Shown: positions 37,243 through 48,760, numbered from the stretch's first letter. The stretch: DNA of 64,000 bases from Ephydatia muelleri (GCA_013339895.1 JABACO010000006.1:11498933-11562932); one strand, 5' to 3'. The notes: generated from the sequence alone by a model not told the origin. Numbers and translations are program-made.

Positions 37243-38427
37243 CTAAAAATGTTTAGGGTACACAATACATGGTCCAGACTCATCATACTGCTCTTTGGTG
37301 ATCCAAAATGAATCCTGTAGAATAGGCAATGAAGCTAGCATCGAACCACCAACCCAGGCACTGCACTTGGCCTGGGGATGAGAAACAATCTGGACTTTCA
37401 TGGTGGGTGGGGCAAGAGCTGCAATCTCCTCCTCCATTCTATGGATGACGCCAGGGAACATAGTGTTTCCCCCAGTCATCAGGACATTGGCGTACAGCTC
37501 CTTTCTCAGGTCCTCATCACACTTCATGATGGTCTCATAGGCGGTCTGGTGGATACCTACAGACTCCACACCAAGTAGCGAGGGTTGGAATAGAGCCTCT
37601 GGACACCTGAATTGTTCGTTTCCAACTGTGACCACCTTGCCGTCAGGAAGTACATAGTTCTTCTCCAGGCCGAAGGACTGAGTCTTTCGCCCAACGTCTG
37701 CAGCCACGTAGCAAAGCTTCTCCTTGATGTCACATACAACATCGCGCTCGATGAATACGCCTCGTTCTGCCAACATTTTCTCAAGTAAGTTAGTCAGATC
37801 GCGACCAGCAAGATTTACTCTATGGATTGCATACGGAAGAGCCTTACCATCTATGATGGGCACAGACTGTGAGATACCATCGCCAGACTCGAATACAATT
37901 CCAGAGACACGCCCAGAGGAATAGAGCGAGAGTTCGGGCTGAACGCGCATACAGAAGAGTGGAGTACTAAAGGTTTCAAACATGATCTGTCTCATCTTTT
38001 CACTGTTGGCTCCCGGGTTAAGCACCGGCTCGGTCAGTAGAACGGGGCATTCCTCTGGAGCCACCCGAAGTTCGTTGTAGAAGGCGTGGTGCCAGATATC
38101 CTCTATCGCGTCCCACCTGGTACATATGCCGCGTTCAATGGGATACTCCAGATAGAGAACATCTCTCTTCTGCTGAGCCTCTTTGCCGACGATACGGCGC
38201 TTCCAACTTGTATGGCAACTATCAAGCGAGCGCCCAGTGACGCACGGGAATACTGCCCGCGGAGTATCCTCTCCTGAAAAACCTACCTTGCACGTGCCTG
38301 AGCCGCTGTCTATGACCACGGCCCGGGAATGACCAGTGCCGGATTTAGGGGGGGGCAAACGGGGCGGCTGCCCAGGGCCCACGGCTTTTTGAGGGGGCCC
38401 CACCGTTCTCATAATAATGATATTCAT
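37243..38427 (-). CDS. Divergent actin-family protein, single exon, 5' end altered by a transposon
   Basis: An intronless frame of 394 codons. From [17 protein letters not shown] on it follows actin throughout: [98 protein letters not shown]. The DNase-loop region is shortened and rewritten ([13 protein letters not shown]). It is too divergent for conventional cytoplasmic actin, so ATP-binding and filament roles are by family only. The frame now begins inside the hAT element at 38334-38904, which supplies about 35 foreign residues. The likely original start ATG is at 38925-38923, five to seven codons before the insertion. Whether the present gene is expressed is open. It is head to head with the TRAF gene at 39231. 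Confidence 0.82.
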   Translation of the reverse strand: MNIIIMRTVGPPQKAVGPGQPPRLPPPKSGTGHSRAVVIDSGSGTCKVGFSGEDTPRAVFPCVTGRSLDSCHTSWKRRIVGKEAQQKRDVLYLEYPIERGICTRWDAIEDIWHHAFYNELRVAPEECPVLLTEPVLNPGANSEKMRQIMFETFSTPLFCMRVQPELSLYSSGRVSGIVFESGDGISQSVPIIDGKALPYAIHRVNLAGRDLTNLLEKMLAERGVFIERDVVCDIKEKLCYVAADVGRKTQSFGLEKNYVLPDGKVVTVGNEQFRCPEALFQPSLLGVESVGIHQTAYETIMKCDEDLRKELYANVLMTGGNTMFPGVIHRMEEEIAALAPPTMKVQIVSHPQAKCSAWVGGSMLASLPILQDSFWITKEQYDESGPCIVYPKHF

Positions 38428-38904
38428 GTTTTTTTGGTTTATAATAACTCATACTAAAATTACTAATTAGTGTTAATTGAGCGAATTAACATGCATATGG
38501 AGCCGGAGCAAGAGACCGAGAATAGAAGTGCGCGAAGTGGAGCATCGAAACGAAAGAAGCGGAAAGAACAACTTGATGAATGGAATAAGCTACAAAGCAA
38601 ACTGCCAAGGCTTTTGTCCTTTGGATTTCATGTTCAAAATGAGCCAAACCACAGTACCCTCCAGGGAGTCCAGGCTGGTAACCTCGAAACCGCAGTGGCA
38701 GAACATCAGTGCGTAGACGTAGTCGACAACGTGCATGACAGTATGAATGAAACGGAAGTGCAAGTGTATGAAGTGTTTGTGTAATTGTTACATTAATTGT
38801 GTATTATTTCAGTATGCATGTCTGATGGGTTAAATAGTGGGGGGGGGGGGGGGGGCCACCAAGTATAATTGCCCAGGGCCCACGACTGTCTAAATCCGGC
38901 GCTG
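38334..38904 (+). mobile_element. Non-autonomous hAT-type transposon with 8-bp target duplication
   Basis: The ends are CAGTGCCGGATTTAG and CTAAATCCGGCGCTG. The 8-bp direct repeat GGAATGAC flanks it exactly at 38326-38333 and 38905-38912. CAG...CTG termini plus an 8-bp duplication are the hAT signature. An internal plus-strand frame at 38470-38784 (RSARSGASKRKKRKEQLDEW...LPRLLSFGF) looks like the N-terminal start of a hAT transposase, without BED finger or catalytic core, so the element is an internal-deletion derivative. It contains a G run at 38839-38856. Confidence 0.92.
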
Positions 38905-38925
38905 GGAATGACTACCTAGACTCAT

Positions 38926-39230
38926 GTAATTTTAAGACGAAACATAATCTATGACGCGACACGCACAGTACCAATTAACAAATAGTTATAAATTAGAAAC
39001 CTAATTCTTCGATTCGACGACATACCGTAAATTAATTAAGCTGATCGCGCCTGTTCCGTCTGGAATCGAAGGCTAGCTAGTACAACATTTTGCGCCATCA
39101 TTTCACCTTTGACGCGTATACTTCACCCTGTTGTCAGCAGATTCACTTTGGACTTACAGTATATATGAGTCTGCTCCATTTAGTGCTATTTAATACCTTG
39201 ATCATTCGGAATTTGTTCACTATAGTCTGC
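38926..39230. promoter_or_regulatory. Shared upstream region of actin-like and TRAF-like genes
   Basis: About 300 bp separate the actin gene's likely original start codon (minus) from the TRAF start (plus). Both promoters must lie here or overlap the neighbouring gene. No TATA box or other core element can be pinned down. The bidirectional role is an inference from gene orientation. Confidence 0.4.
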
Positions 39231-40499
39231 ATGGCCAATTACGCCGTCTCCAGGTTTACGTATGGAGGGCTTGAATACCGGTTCATCGATGTCCCTCAGG
39301 AAGACTACTTCTGCTCCACGTGCAGCATTCTTATTTGCGATGCTTACCAAAGCATGTGCTCCTGCGCAAAGCTCTATTGCCAAAAATGCGAGCAGGGGTT
39401 CAAGCAGTGTACCAAGTGCCACGAACAGCCGGAATTATTTTGTGACCGCAACGCCACCCGAAGGATTAGAAATCTGAGGATAGAGTGTACCTCGGACGGC
39501 TGTCCCTGGGTTGGGGTGTTGGGGGAACACCAAGAACACCTCCTGAAATGCGACTACTTGCCGGTCATTTGCGGCAACGGCTGCGGATCATTGCTCCCCC
39601 GAACACTTCACGAGAAGCATCTAGCCGAGGACTGCGTACTGAGACTTCACGCATGCCCTCACTGCAACGTGGTTGACACGTACCAAACGGTTGTTGGCGA
39701 GCATTTGGAAAGTTGCTCCCATGTATTCTGCCCTTGCCCTAACCAAGAATGCACTGAGACATGTAAAAGAAAAGATATGGACTACCATCTTTCTAGCTGC
39801 CGTAAGGAAGTGATTGCCTGTACGTTTTCAAAAGTTGGATGCACTTTTAAGGGTCAAAGGGAAAATATGAACGATCACTGCGAAAAATCCGCTTGCCGAC
39901 ATATGGAGTTGGAGATGCAGATGAGAGAACAAGAAAATCGCGCTTTAAAAGACAAGCTGGACGTACTTCAAGCGCAGCTGGAGGCTTCAAAGCAAACGAT
40001 CACTTTGACCAGTATACATGTACGCCGTGGTATTCAATGCAAGGTCATACATGGTGTTGGACTCAAATTCTTGTCGTTTAGTGAACACAAAGAGAGCGGT
40101 AAAGCGTGGCATAGTCCTAGTTTCCACACACACCAGAGGGGCATCAATGTCCGCTTAACCGTTTATGCCAATGGTTTCAAAGATGGCGACGGACGTTACG
40201 TATCGGTGTACATAACCCTGATGAAAGGTATCTACGATGACGAGATTTCGTGGCCCATGTGTGGCGCTTTTCAAGTTACCCTGCTTAACCAGGTTCGGGA
40301 CGAAAATCATCGCCAAGGGACCATCCCGGTGGACAGCTGGAACAGGGTGACTGAACACGAGCACCAAAAGGGATACTCCATGTTCGTGCCCTATGTAGAC
40401 CTCAGGCGCAACGACGAAACACAATATTTGATGAACGACACCTTGTACTTCCGAGTCGAGGCAGCGATAGGTAAACCGTGGCTTGCAACAATCAACTAA
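39231..40499 (+). CDS. TRAF-like protein: zinc fingers, coiled coil, MATH domain; single exon
   Basis: A 422-residue protein of the TRAF family. Such proteins are cytoplasmic adaptors that trimerise and connect receptors to ubiquitin signalling. Residues 25-75 are a Cys-rich, RING-like region (FCSTC...CSCAKLYCQKCEQGFKQCTKC). Residues 85-225 hold repeated TRAF-type zinc fingers (HLLKCDYLPVICGNGCG, EHLESCSHVFCPCPNQEC, GCTFKGQRENMNDHCEKSAC). Residues 227-262 form a coiled coil (EMQMREQENRALKDKLDVLQ). From about 280 on is a MATH domain (GRYVSVYITLMKG, VPYVDLRRN, DTLYFRVEA). The start was taken at the ATG 39231 directly before the domain region; an in-frame ATG at 39090 would add 47 residues of hydrophobic, untypical sequence. 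The RING is irregular, so ligase activity is uncertain. It is intronless, as are many sponge and cnidarian TRAF copies. Confidence 0.9.
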   Translation: MANYAVSRFTYGGLEYRFIDVPQEDYFCSTCSILICDAYQSMCSCAKLYCQKCEQGFKQCTKCHEQPELFCDRNATRRIRNLRIECTSDGCPWVGVLGEHQEHLLKCDYLPVICGNGCGSLLPRTLHEKHLAEDCVLRLHACPHCNVVDTYQTVVGEHLESCSHVFCPCPNQECTETCKRKDMDYHLSSCRKEVIACTFSKVGCTFKGQRENMNDHCEKSACRHMELEMQMREQENRALKDKLDVLQAQLEASKQTITLTSIHVRRGIQCKVIHGVGLKFLSFSEHKESGKAWHSPSFHTHQRGINVRLTVYANGFKDGDGRYVSVYITLMKGIYDDEISWPMCGAFQVTLLNQVRDENHRQGTIPVDSWNRVTEHEHQKGYSMFVPYVDLRRNDETQYLMNDTLYFRVEAAIGKPWLATIN

Positions 40500-40552
40500 A
40501 CAAAATGTACTCCAAAGACGAAACCTTCGGGTCGTGGAGGACATGTTCCTAC

Positions 40553-40558
40553 AATAAA
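40553..40558 (+). terminator. Polyadenylation signal of the TRAF-like gene
   Basis: AATAAA lies 54 bp after the stop codon, followed by a TTTGTATT-rich stretch. It is the canonical signal at the expected distance. Confidence 0.7.
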
Positions 40559-40676
40559 CTTTGTATTCAACATTATTTATAAAGATCATGTATTTTATTC
40601 AAGACTCTGCAGCGTTAATCACGCAAGTGACGTAATCCAAACACAGTTCGGTAACAAGACAAAAACATATCGAATG

Positions 40677-40922
40677 TCATGCATAAGAAGATAAGTCTAA
40701 ACAGATGCACGGCTCGCGTGTAATTAGACTGAATCCAATAAAGTGAGCATGTGCAGAGGAAATGTCACCAAAGCTACTTTGGTGCCACAATCCAAAACTG
40801 AAAGCAACAACATAACTTGCAGTACCATCTATGAGTTCACAGAAAATAAATGTCAACAATAACATCACACTAAATGTGCATCTGCTGTCTTTAAAGAATC
40901 CACTGTTCACAATTGCAGTTCC
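40677..40922 (-). CDS. Possible terminal exon of a membrane protein (unrecognised)
   Basis: A pyrimidine-rich acceptor (TTCTTTCATTAG) precedes an open frame starting near 40922. It reads through a hydrophobic segment (FSVMLLLTFIFCELIDGTAS) and further hydrophobic residues to a stop at 40677. No upstream exon can be linked with confidence. A donor-like site (CTGTCAG|GTATGT) on the same strand near 41277 may belong to it. No family is recognised. Confidence 0.3.
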   Translation of the reverse strand, partial: GTAIVNSGFFKDSRCTFSVMLLLTFIFCELIDGTASYVVAFSFGLWHQSSFGDISSAHAHFIGFSLITREPCICLDLSSYA

Positions 40923-43900
40923 CTAATGAAAGAAGCATCAGATTGTAACAGAATACATTACCTACCAACACCCTTCTCTTACACATTTTACACAATAATG
41001 ATACTCTCTGACAATGAGAATTTACACGTGCATTTCTCCCCCTCCATGTTGGCTGTGTACTTTGGGGTGAGGTGGTGGGAGGAAGGAGGAGAAAGAGTGA
41101 TTTGACCATATTGCGACTGTGTAATGGATTGTTGCTGCATGTTAAATTGTTCTGTAGATGACAATGATTATGTAACAGCTGTACATTATCTACCCACATT
41201 TGCTTTTACAACTGAAATATGCCTGCTATTTACGAGCTTCCCCCTCTTGTTACACACACACACAGGTGCTACATACCTGACAGCACAGGCTCAGCAACTA
41301 TACACCACTATGTAGCTGGGTATATACTCGTAATAAGTTGACAGTACCATTCTCACAACTGATTAAGGGATGCCCCCCCCCCCCCCCCCCCCCCCCAATT
41401 AACTTGTCACTTTGCCTGCATGTAATTTGTTTAGCAATTGAGTCATATGCAGCAAAGGGTTACAGTAATCACCCGGTACTGTACTAGAGGCAGGCAAGTA
41501 GAGGTGGAAAGAGGACAAAAGCTAAGTATTGACTGATCGCAATACTGTGTACCAACCAATGTCGCTGGATCTTACTAGGTCATTAGTCAGATGCCCAGAA
41601 CCTTATACTTGCAACAGCCTAAAGCATGGAATGAACACAAGATGCTGTAGCCTTGCCAATAGATGGGATGCTGTTTTGGGGCACCAGTGTATATCACACT
41701 GAGTCAAGTACACATTATCAAGCTGCTTCTCCTGACAATACCTGTTTTCCAATCGCTGGCTGCAATGATGATTTCAGCCTTCAAGGCGCAGTTAGCCTTG
41801 TGAAAGCTACACCAGAATATCTCCAACTTCAAGCTCTAGTATCTGATGGTACCAAGTACAGTATCCCAACATGTATGGGTGATGCCAGACATACCCCACC
41901 CCATGTATTAGCAATGCCTTCAACCTCCCAGAGTACGACAGAGGTAGCTGAAGAACAGGCTACGGCAAGCAACTAATGACAAATGTTTTGTTGCCATATC
42001 CAGGGGCAGCAATGAGTAATGGTTTTGTTTCGGTTTTCCAGTCCTTGTCACCTGTCTGAATGGATCCACATTGAATAACAGTCTGAAATTGTAGTTGATC
42101 ATGACAGTGATACAAATGGCAAACAGGATCAAGACGTCACGAAAAGGAGCTTGATGTGTTGTAGAGGATTTCGGAAAATACTTCTGCTACACGGTGTTCA
42201 AAAAACTGAGTCGATGATGTACAACTCATCGCCACATATAGAGAGATGTATCTTCACATTAAAAGAGAACTGTGATGGCTAAGTACAAGTGGGGACGTTG
42301 TAAAGTTGGTCTTGCAATTAAAAACATTTCAATTTGCACTTTTGGTAGAGTGTGACACACGAGTACCAGACATGGGCTACATACCACACACAGAACACAC
42401 AAACATTACACTTGCAATGTCTGCAATATGGTCAACTGAAAGATGTTTTTGCAGACATTGCAAGTGTAATGTTTGTGTGTTCTGTGTGCGGTGTGGTGTG
42501 TACCCAAACATTGCAAGTGTAATGTTTGTGTTCTGTGTGCAGGTGTACCCATGTCTGTGTGTACTAGTGTGTGTGCTCTTTGTGTGAATATTCACCTACT
42601 AAGCATTTTATGTTGATTGCTGGCAGCCATGGGTTCTTGGTGGGTATTTGAAACATCACTCATAGCATAGCTGTATTATTTGAAATGCTAGTACATTTTA
42701 TGTCGTAGGTGTGGCTACCACAACTAACCAGTGGTGCAGCAGTTATTTTACAATACTGTACAGCTTCTGGCTCATGCGTGTAATTCTGAGCCCTTTTTTG
42801 TATGTTGTTTATTTGAGTAGCTTGAAGGTTTGGAGCTGCACCATTGACTGCTGATACAACAGGTGGTGAATTTATCTGCTTAGAAATAGAGCAGGAAAAC
42901 ATTTAAGATACAGTCCACTTTCACCGTGTTTTTGAACTGAAATAAAACATGTTCACTAGGAAATGTCATAAGATTCCTAAGAATAAGAAAGTAGGTCACA
43001 AGCTTTTAGTTTTATTTCAGAAAACCGATGTGGCTAGAGCTCTTCAATGTACGGCAGGGTTGGTTATTAAAGAGAAAAAAAAAACAGCCACATCAAAGAA
43101 TCTATCAAAACTCAGCACCTATATAGAGGCTTAGGATTGCACAGAAAATAATTCAGTGTGGGTCAAATGGTTGGTGTTGACCACAATGAACGCCAAAACA
43201 GTAAAAAGGTTTGCCCTTACTGTAACAAAAAATGGTTGTGTAAACCATAAGCATACATATAAGCACACCATTTAATAATGTTTATTGTTTCTTAAAACTT
43301 GTAGGTACTTGTATATCCATTTTGTGATCAACAGACCAACCACATTGTATGTTGATGATATAGTACAGTACCAGGTGATTACTGTAACCCCCCCCCCCCC
43401 CCCCCCCCCCCCCGCTGCATTTGACTCAATTGCTCTGTGGCGCACAAAACAGTGGGCCCCAATCAAATTGGTTGTCGCCATCAGACACTCATGGAGGGAA
43501 ACAATGTTTTTATCAATATGCCAACTGGAAGCGGAAAGTCTATCTGTTAGGCTCTCCTGCAGTGGGGAGTTCAACCTGCTGCGTACGTAACCAATATACT
43601 TGGGGCGCACGATTTCATGCGCCACGGAACAAAAAAAAGTTGAACTTCCTTCCCAGACTAGCACCATACATTATGTGATAATGCTTACATAAGTGAGTCT
43701 GGAAACGAGACTAGGATGGTGGTGTGGGAACTTGGGAGATGAAGGATCCAGCATATGATCTGTGGAATTAGTCTTTAGCTGTGTGGATGTACGCATCTTG
43801 CCTGTACATATAAGGTTGTCAAAAAGTGTTAATCAGTCAGAGCTCATCATATATGCACAGCTACTGGCAGATTAACCCCACATTATCTGGATGGAGACGG

Positions 43901-44694
43901 AGAACGACTCTCTAATTGGCCAGCTGATGACAGGGTTGACAGAGCTTCGGAAGCAAGTGTTGAGGCAACAGGAGGATGTGAATGGTCTACTGGCTAGGTG
44001 ATTCAGAGCTAGAGACAGGCTATACCCATTTAGGAGTGCAGGTATTCGTATTGGATGCTGGACCACCAAGAGAAAAACAGATAAGGGGTATGATAATGGC
44101 AGGCAGATGAGGTACTTTTGCTCACAGCGACCATACTAATCACGAAAAACTTCACTTGCACCTCACGAATCCTCATTCAGTCACCGGCAGACCTAACCTG
44201 CCTTTTCTGGATGGCAATTGAGGAACCCATGACACGTTGGACAGTGCACCAAACGCAAACGTTCAATATGATACAGTTGGCTGATCGATCTGAGCTGGTC
44301 TGTTGTTGAAGAACACAAAGCAGATGAGCTCACTGACAATTCAGAAGATGCAAAAAAAGCTCAAAGGAAGAAAAGGCATACCCAACTACATGATGTAATT
44401 GTCAAAACGTTTTGTTTGAATGAATGGTATATGGCATATACAAAAGTTTGTGTTTCAGTGTATCAGATGGCCCAAGAAAGGTTGTGTGTGTGTTGCTGGA
44501 GGCAACATTAGGTGCAAGCACGATGAGTGCACAAGCTGAAAGAGGATGTATGTATTTGTCTTTGGAAACTCTAGAGCTGGTGGCGTGCGCAAAGGACACT
44601 GGACTGATATGTCATCAGTATGCATGAGATGGAGTACGTATGGAGTTTGGAGTATTACATGTATGCACACATCCAATCCGTGTTAGTGAAGCAC

Positions 44695-44731
<37 letters not shown>

Positions 44732-45335
44732 TTGTAGCCATAAAATTTGGTATATGCCATCTTTTTCGCTGCACACGTAACACAATATGATCACATGAGC
44801 ATGTAATAATGCTCATGCAGCTGCATTTGTTTATAAGTTGTGCATTTGGGTACAAGAATGCCATATACATTTTGCTTTCAGACATGTAAAAGAAACCATA
44901 TATGGTAGGGTCTCGTACTATCAGAAGAAGTACCAAATACTCACTATAGTTGATTATTGCTTTCACCACGCACTGCGTTAACTGACTAAACATGTTTCTG
45001 AACTATATTTACTGAAGAAACGAGGAATGTGAATTGATAATGTTTTTGAGCCTTTTTGTTTCAACCTTATAGATGGTTTCGTCATCCGAGCAAAGCAGGA
45101 TTGGCTAATTGCATTTGCATTTACACAACTGTGAACATAGGCAGTTTACACGAGAATAATGATTTGACCACATTACAAAATCAGCTCTCGTTAGCTGGAA
45201 AATTCAGAAATAATCACTGCAATTTTCCAACTGTTCCAAGGTGATAGTTTTTACTACCCCTCCCATATACCCACTCCTTCCAATGAAGGAATACATTTAC
45301 TGATAGCTTTAGTCATCCTACATTTAGCATGCAAT
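40923..45335. other. Gene-poor region with homopolymer runs
   Basis: C runs lie at about 41371-41396 and 43389-43413, and a (TG)n tract at 44697-44728. A perfect hairpin is listed separately. Open frames at 41653-41976 and 42949-43134 (plus) are unrecognised. A 36-codon coiled-coil-like frame at 43891-44001 (plus; TGLTELRKQVLRQQEDVNGL) ends at a possible splice donor (GCTAG|GTGATT) and could be an exon, without further support. Confidence 0.4.
42387..42488. repeat. Perfect 38-bp-arm hairpin with 26-nt loop
   Basis: The arm 42387-42424 (CACACAGAACACACAAACAT...) is exactly mirrored at 42451-42488. A third, sense copy of the right arm (AACATTGCAAGTGTAATG...) follows at 42507-42541. An RNA from either strand would fold into a long perfect stem. 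Confidence 0.85.
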
Positions 45336-45411
45336 GGCATCAGCTGGTTCCCTTCCGTGAGGTTCAACATGTGCTTTATTTAGAACAGTACACGTTTTCA
45401 CATCATCTGCC
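45336..45411 (-). ncRNA. Box C/D snoRNA copy 1
   Basis: Minus-strand RNA of 76 nt: terminal stem AATGGCA/TGCCATT, C box ATGATGT (one change from RTGATGA), D box CTGA. The guide before the D box, CGGAAGGGAACCAG, is identical in all full copies. It is the most distal copy of the array. Confidence 0.72.
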
Positions 45412-46078
45412 ATTAACATATACACAATACAAGTACATCGAAATTGAATAATAGTCTGCTTACCCCTTTACATCTCTCTCACATGTCCACAATAGGTAGG
45501 CCAGCCAAATTGAATTACATGCTGAATCCAAAGTTTAGAAGTTCTAATTTTAGAATTGAGATGGTACGGATTATTTGAACGTTATGATATACATTTATAA
45601 CTGATGTGAATTAACAATATACTGTACAGAGTGTAATGACTGATATTGTACTCAACTTGTGAGAAAATGGATATACCGACTTTTTGCAATAAAAAGTGCC
45701 ATATTTGTAATTACATTGGCACTGCCAGCAACGCTTACATAACTATTGTAAAACTGGGTGAACAATAAGCATTCTACTATGATAAAATTTAGCTTGAGTC
45801 TCTTTGTATTACATGCTGTATGAGTTCATAACTGTGCCTTAAGCACCAAATAGCACCATACAGTAAGGAAATAACACGCCAGTGAAAAGGATTGTTCACT
45901 CCTCACAATACACGCACATAATACACTGTGCAAGTATCCTTACAAAGTGTTTGCATTCATCTGTCACGGAGTAGATTCAGGAAAAATTCCTTAAAGGGAA
46001 AATAACGCAGCTCACTTTGTCATACTTGTATACAAAACTGCAGGCATTTGCCACAGAACATTAGACGCTTGGACATAT

Positions 46079-46153
46079 GGCATCAGCTGGTTCCCTTCCG
46101 TGCTGTTCAACATGTGCTTTATTTAGAACATACACGTTTTCTCATCATCTGCC
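46079..46153 (-). ncRNA. Box C/D snoRNA copy 2
   Basis: 75 nt; stem ATGGCA/TGCCAT, C box ATGATGA, D box CTGA, conserved guide. The core is the same as copy 3. Confidence 0.8.
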
Positions 46154-46232
46154 ATACTAAGTTTGTGAAACAACCTGTGCTTCCTCATCTCTCAAGCAGA
46201 TATCACAGACTAACCACAAGCAATTAACTTAC

Positions 46233-46456
46233 AGGACAAGAAGCGAGCAATCTTCATCTTGAATCTGAAGTAATGAATGGCAAAACAGAAAAAAGTTTCA
46301 AAACACAAACGCGTATATATGAACTTACAGGACAAGAAGCGAGCAATCTTCATTTTGAATCTGAAGTAATGAATGGCAAAACAGAAAAAAGTTTCAAAAC
46401 GCAAACGCGTATATATGAACTTACAGGACAAGAAGCGAGCAATCTTCATCTTGAAT
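46233..46456 (-). repeat. Triplicated 96-bp block carrying the exon-like segment
   Basis: The segments 46233-46264, 46329-46360 and 46425-46456 repeat every 96 bp. Each carries acceptor CAG, a 32-nt block and donor GTAAGT on the minus strand. They contain no snoRNA between them, so this is a local triplication. Confidence 0.8.
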
Positions 46457-46552
46457 CTAAAGTAATGGATGACAAAACAGAAAATAGTTTCACAACGCAA
46501 ACACGTATATATGGAAATACAATGCTACACACGATCATTAGAATGCTATTAG

Positions 46553-46627
46553 GGCATCAGCTGGTTCCCTTCCGTGCTGTTCAACATGTGCTTTATTTAG
46601 AACATACACGTTTTCTCATCATCTGCC
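46553..46627 (-). ncRNA. Box C/D snoRNA copy 3
   Basis: 75 nt; C box ATGATGA, D box CTGA, closing stem GGCA/TGCC. Almost identical to copy 2, and the flanks are alike for over 100 bp, so this is a recent duplication. Confidence 0.8.
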
Positions 46628-46927
46628 ATACTAAGTTTGTGAAACAACCAGTGCTTCCTCATCTCTCAAGCAGATATCACAGACTAACCACGAGCAATTA
46701 ACTTACAGGACAAGAGGCGAGCAATCTTCATCTTGAATCTAAAGTAATGGATGGCAAAACAGAAAATAGTTTCAAAACGCAAACGCGTATGTATGAATGC
46801 TACACACGATAATTAGAATGCTATTATATTATGTCAGAATTGACAACACAAACACAACAATATGCATAAAGGATGCAGCCAAAATAAAAGTTTCAAAATT
46901 ATATGTTTATGGAGAACATGTGCTTAT

Positions 46928-47003
46928 GGCATCAGCTGGTTCCCTTCCGTGAAGTTCAACATGTACTTTATTTAGAACACAACACGTTTTCTCATCATCT
47001 GCC
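46928..47003 (-). ncRNA. Box C/D snoRNA copy 4
   Basis: 76 nt; stem ATGGCA/TGCCAT, C box ATGATGA, D box CTGA. It has a one-base length difference in the middle (GTGTTGTGTTC). Confidence 0.78.
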
Positions 47004-47316
47004 ATTAGTAACAAACTAAACACAGCAGGAACTTAGCATTCTACAGATTTCCTACTTTTATGCCATACCTACCTAACTCACCTAAAGCAATGTTACGAAA
47101 GGTGAGATATTTTCATACTGCATCTTGAATCTGAAGATTAGAAAAGGAGTTGATGGCTACCAACAGAAAATAATTCCAATATGTAGCTACATATAAGGGG
47201 GTAAAACGTTACGACAGAATTTGTGCTACTATGATATTAACATGTCACAAATCAGGACTAATGACCACACCCACCCATCCACCCACACCAGTTCAAAAAG
47301 AGGTGTTCAAGAAGAT

Positions 47317-47390
47317 GGCATCAGCTGGTTCCCTTCCGTGCGGTTCAACATGGGCTTATTTAGAGCATACACTTTTTCACATCATCTGCC
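47317..47390 (-). ncRNA. Box C/D snoRNA copy 5
   Basis: 74 nt; C box ATGATGT, D box CTGA, stem ATGGCA/TGCCAT. The middle differs (GCTCTAAATAAGCCCATG), while the guide is unchanged. Confidence 0.75.
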
Positions 47391-47604
47391 ATTAATGAAC
47401 ACTCTCTCCTCAGTGAAAACTACAGCAGTCTCTTCGTAAGCTCTCCAAGTGCACACCTTTGCTACACATGCCATCACAAACTAATTGCAAGGCAACACTT
47501 CTTTTCAACAGACGAGAAACCATCTTGAATCTAGAACTGAAAAAATAATTCATGGCAATAATTCTAAATATATAGACGTACTAAAATACATGGGAAAACA
47601 AAAT

Positions 47605-47671
47605 AGAGTTCCCTTCCATACAGTTCAACATGTGCTTTTATCTATAACACAAGTTTTATCATCACCTGTCA
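47605..47671 (-). pseudogene. Decayed snoRNA copy
   Basis: The C box GTGATGA and the middle part are recognisable, but the D box and closing stem are lost (the sequence after GGAAGGGAAC becomes TCTATTTTG). It is probably not processed. Confidence 0.65.
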
Positions 47672-47915
47672 TTAATAACAAACTAACCACAGCGGGAACT
47701 TCGCAATTTCCAAGTGCATACAGCCTTCCTACTTATGTCATACCAAACTCACCATAAGCAATGTGAGATATCTTCATACTGGATCCTGAATCTGAACTTT
47801 AGACAAGAATTTGATGACTACCAACAGAAAATATGTAGATATACTAAATAAATAAGTTACTCACAGAGTTTGTGCTACTACATGTCATAAATCAGGACTC
47901 AGTGATTACACCCCT

Positions 47916-47918
<3 letters not shown>

Positions 47919-47999
<81 letters not shown>

Positions 48000-48000
48000 G
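47919..48000. repeat. (CA)n microsatellite, about 80 bp
   Basis: An uninterrupted CA repeat just before snoRNA copy 6. A second one of about 60 bp at 48358-48418 precedes copy 7. Confidence 0.97.
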
Positions 48001-48023
48001 TTCAAAGAGCTGTTCAAGCAGAT

Positions 48024-48098
48024 GGCATCAGCTGGTTCCCTTCCGTGAGGTTCAACATGGGCTTTATTTAGAACATACACTTTTTCACATCATCTGCC
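48024..48098 (-). ncRNA. Box C/D snoRNA copy 6
   Basis: 75 nt; C box ATGATGT, D box CTGA, stem ATGGCA/TGCCAT, conserved guide. Confidence 0.75.
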
Positions 48099-48356
48099 AT
48101 TTATGAATACTCCCTGGGACAAACTATCGCAGTCTATTCATAAGCTTCCCAAGTATACACATATTTGCTACACATGCTGTCACAACTAACCGCAAAGCAA
48201 CATTTCTTGCCAACAAATGAGAATCATCTTGAATCTAAGGTGAAAAAAAGAATTCATGGCAATTAACACAAATGTGTCAAATAGAGACACCAACATGGGA
48301 AAAGCTACACACAATTAGAAACTTGCCATAATTAAGGACCCACAATCACACCCCTT

Positions 48357-48419
<63 letters not shown>

Positions 48420-48458
48420 AGAGTCCAAAATGAGAGGGTCATACAGATAATGATTTAT

Positions 48459-48533
48459 GGCATCAGCTGGTTCCCTTCCGTGCAGTTCAACATGTGCTTT
48501 ATTTAGAACATACACGCTTTCTCATCACTTGCC
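48459..48533 (-). ncRNA. Box C/D snoRNA copy 7
   Basis: 75 nt; C box GTGATGA (perfect), D box CTGA, stem ATGGCA/TGCCAT, conserved guide. Confidence 0.8.
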
Positions 48534-48703
48534 ATTATAACGAGCTTTACTGTGACAAAGTACAGCAGTCTCAACATAGCTCCAAAGTACACACATATTT
48601 GCTCACATGCTATCACAATTAACCGCTAGCAACCAACAAATGAGAAATTGTTTTGAATCTAGAACTGAAAAAAGAACTCACGGCAATAACAGAAATGGTT
48701 CGA

Positions 48704-48760
48704 ACATCAACTGGTTCAGTTCAACATGTGCTTTATTTAGAACATACACACCTGTCACAA
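48704..48760 (-). pseudogene. Decayed snoRNA copy
   Basis: It keeps the middle (TTCTAAATAAAGCACATGTT) but lacks the C box, and most of the guide is deleted. Confidence 0.65.

Noticed and set aside
43285..43590. AFDSIALWRTKQW stretch resembling the AFDSV motif of non-LTR reverse transcriptase
   Set aside because: Only one short motif after a poly-C tract, no other RT motifs on either side; chance resemblance is likely.
46210..46500. 96-codon minus frame with threefold repeat (FRFKMKIARFLSC)
   Set aside because: It arises from the 96-bp triplication, a multiple of three. Splice signals interrupt it.
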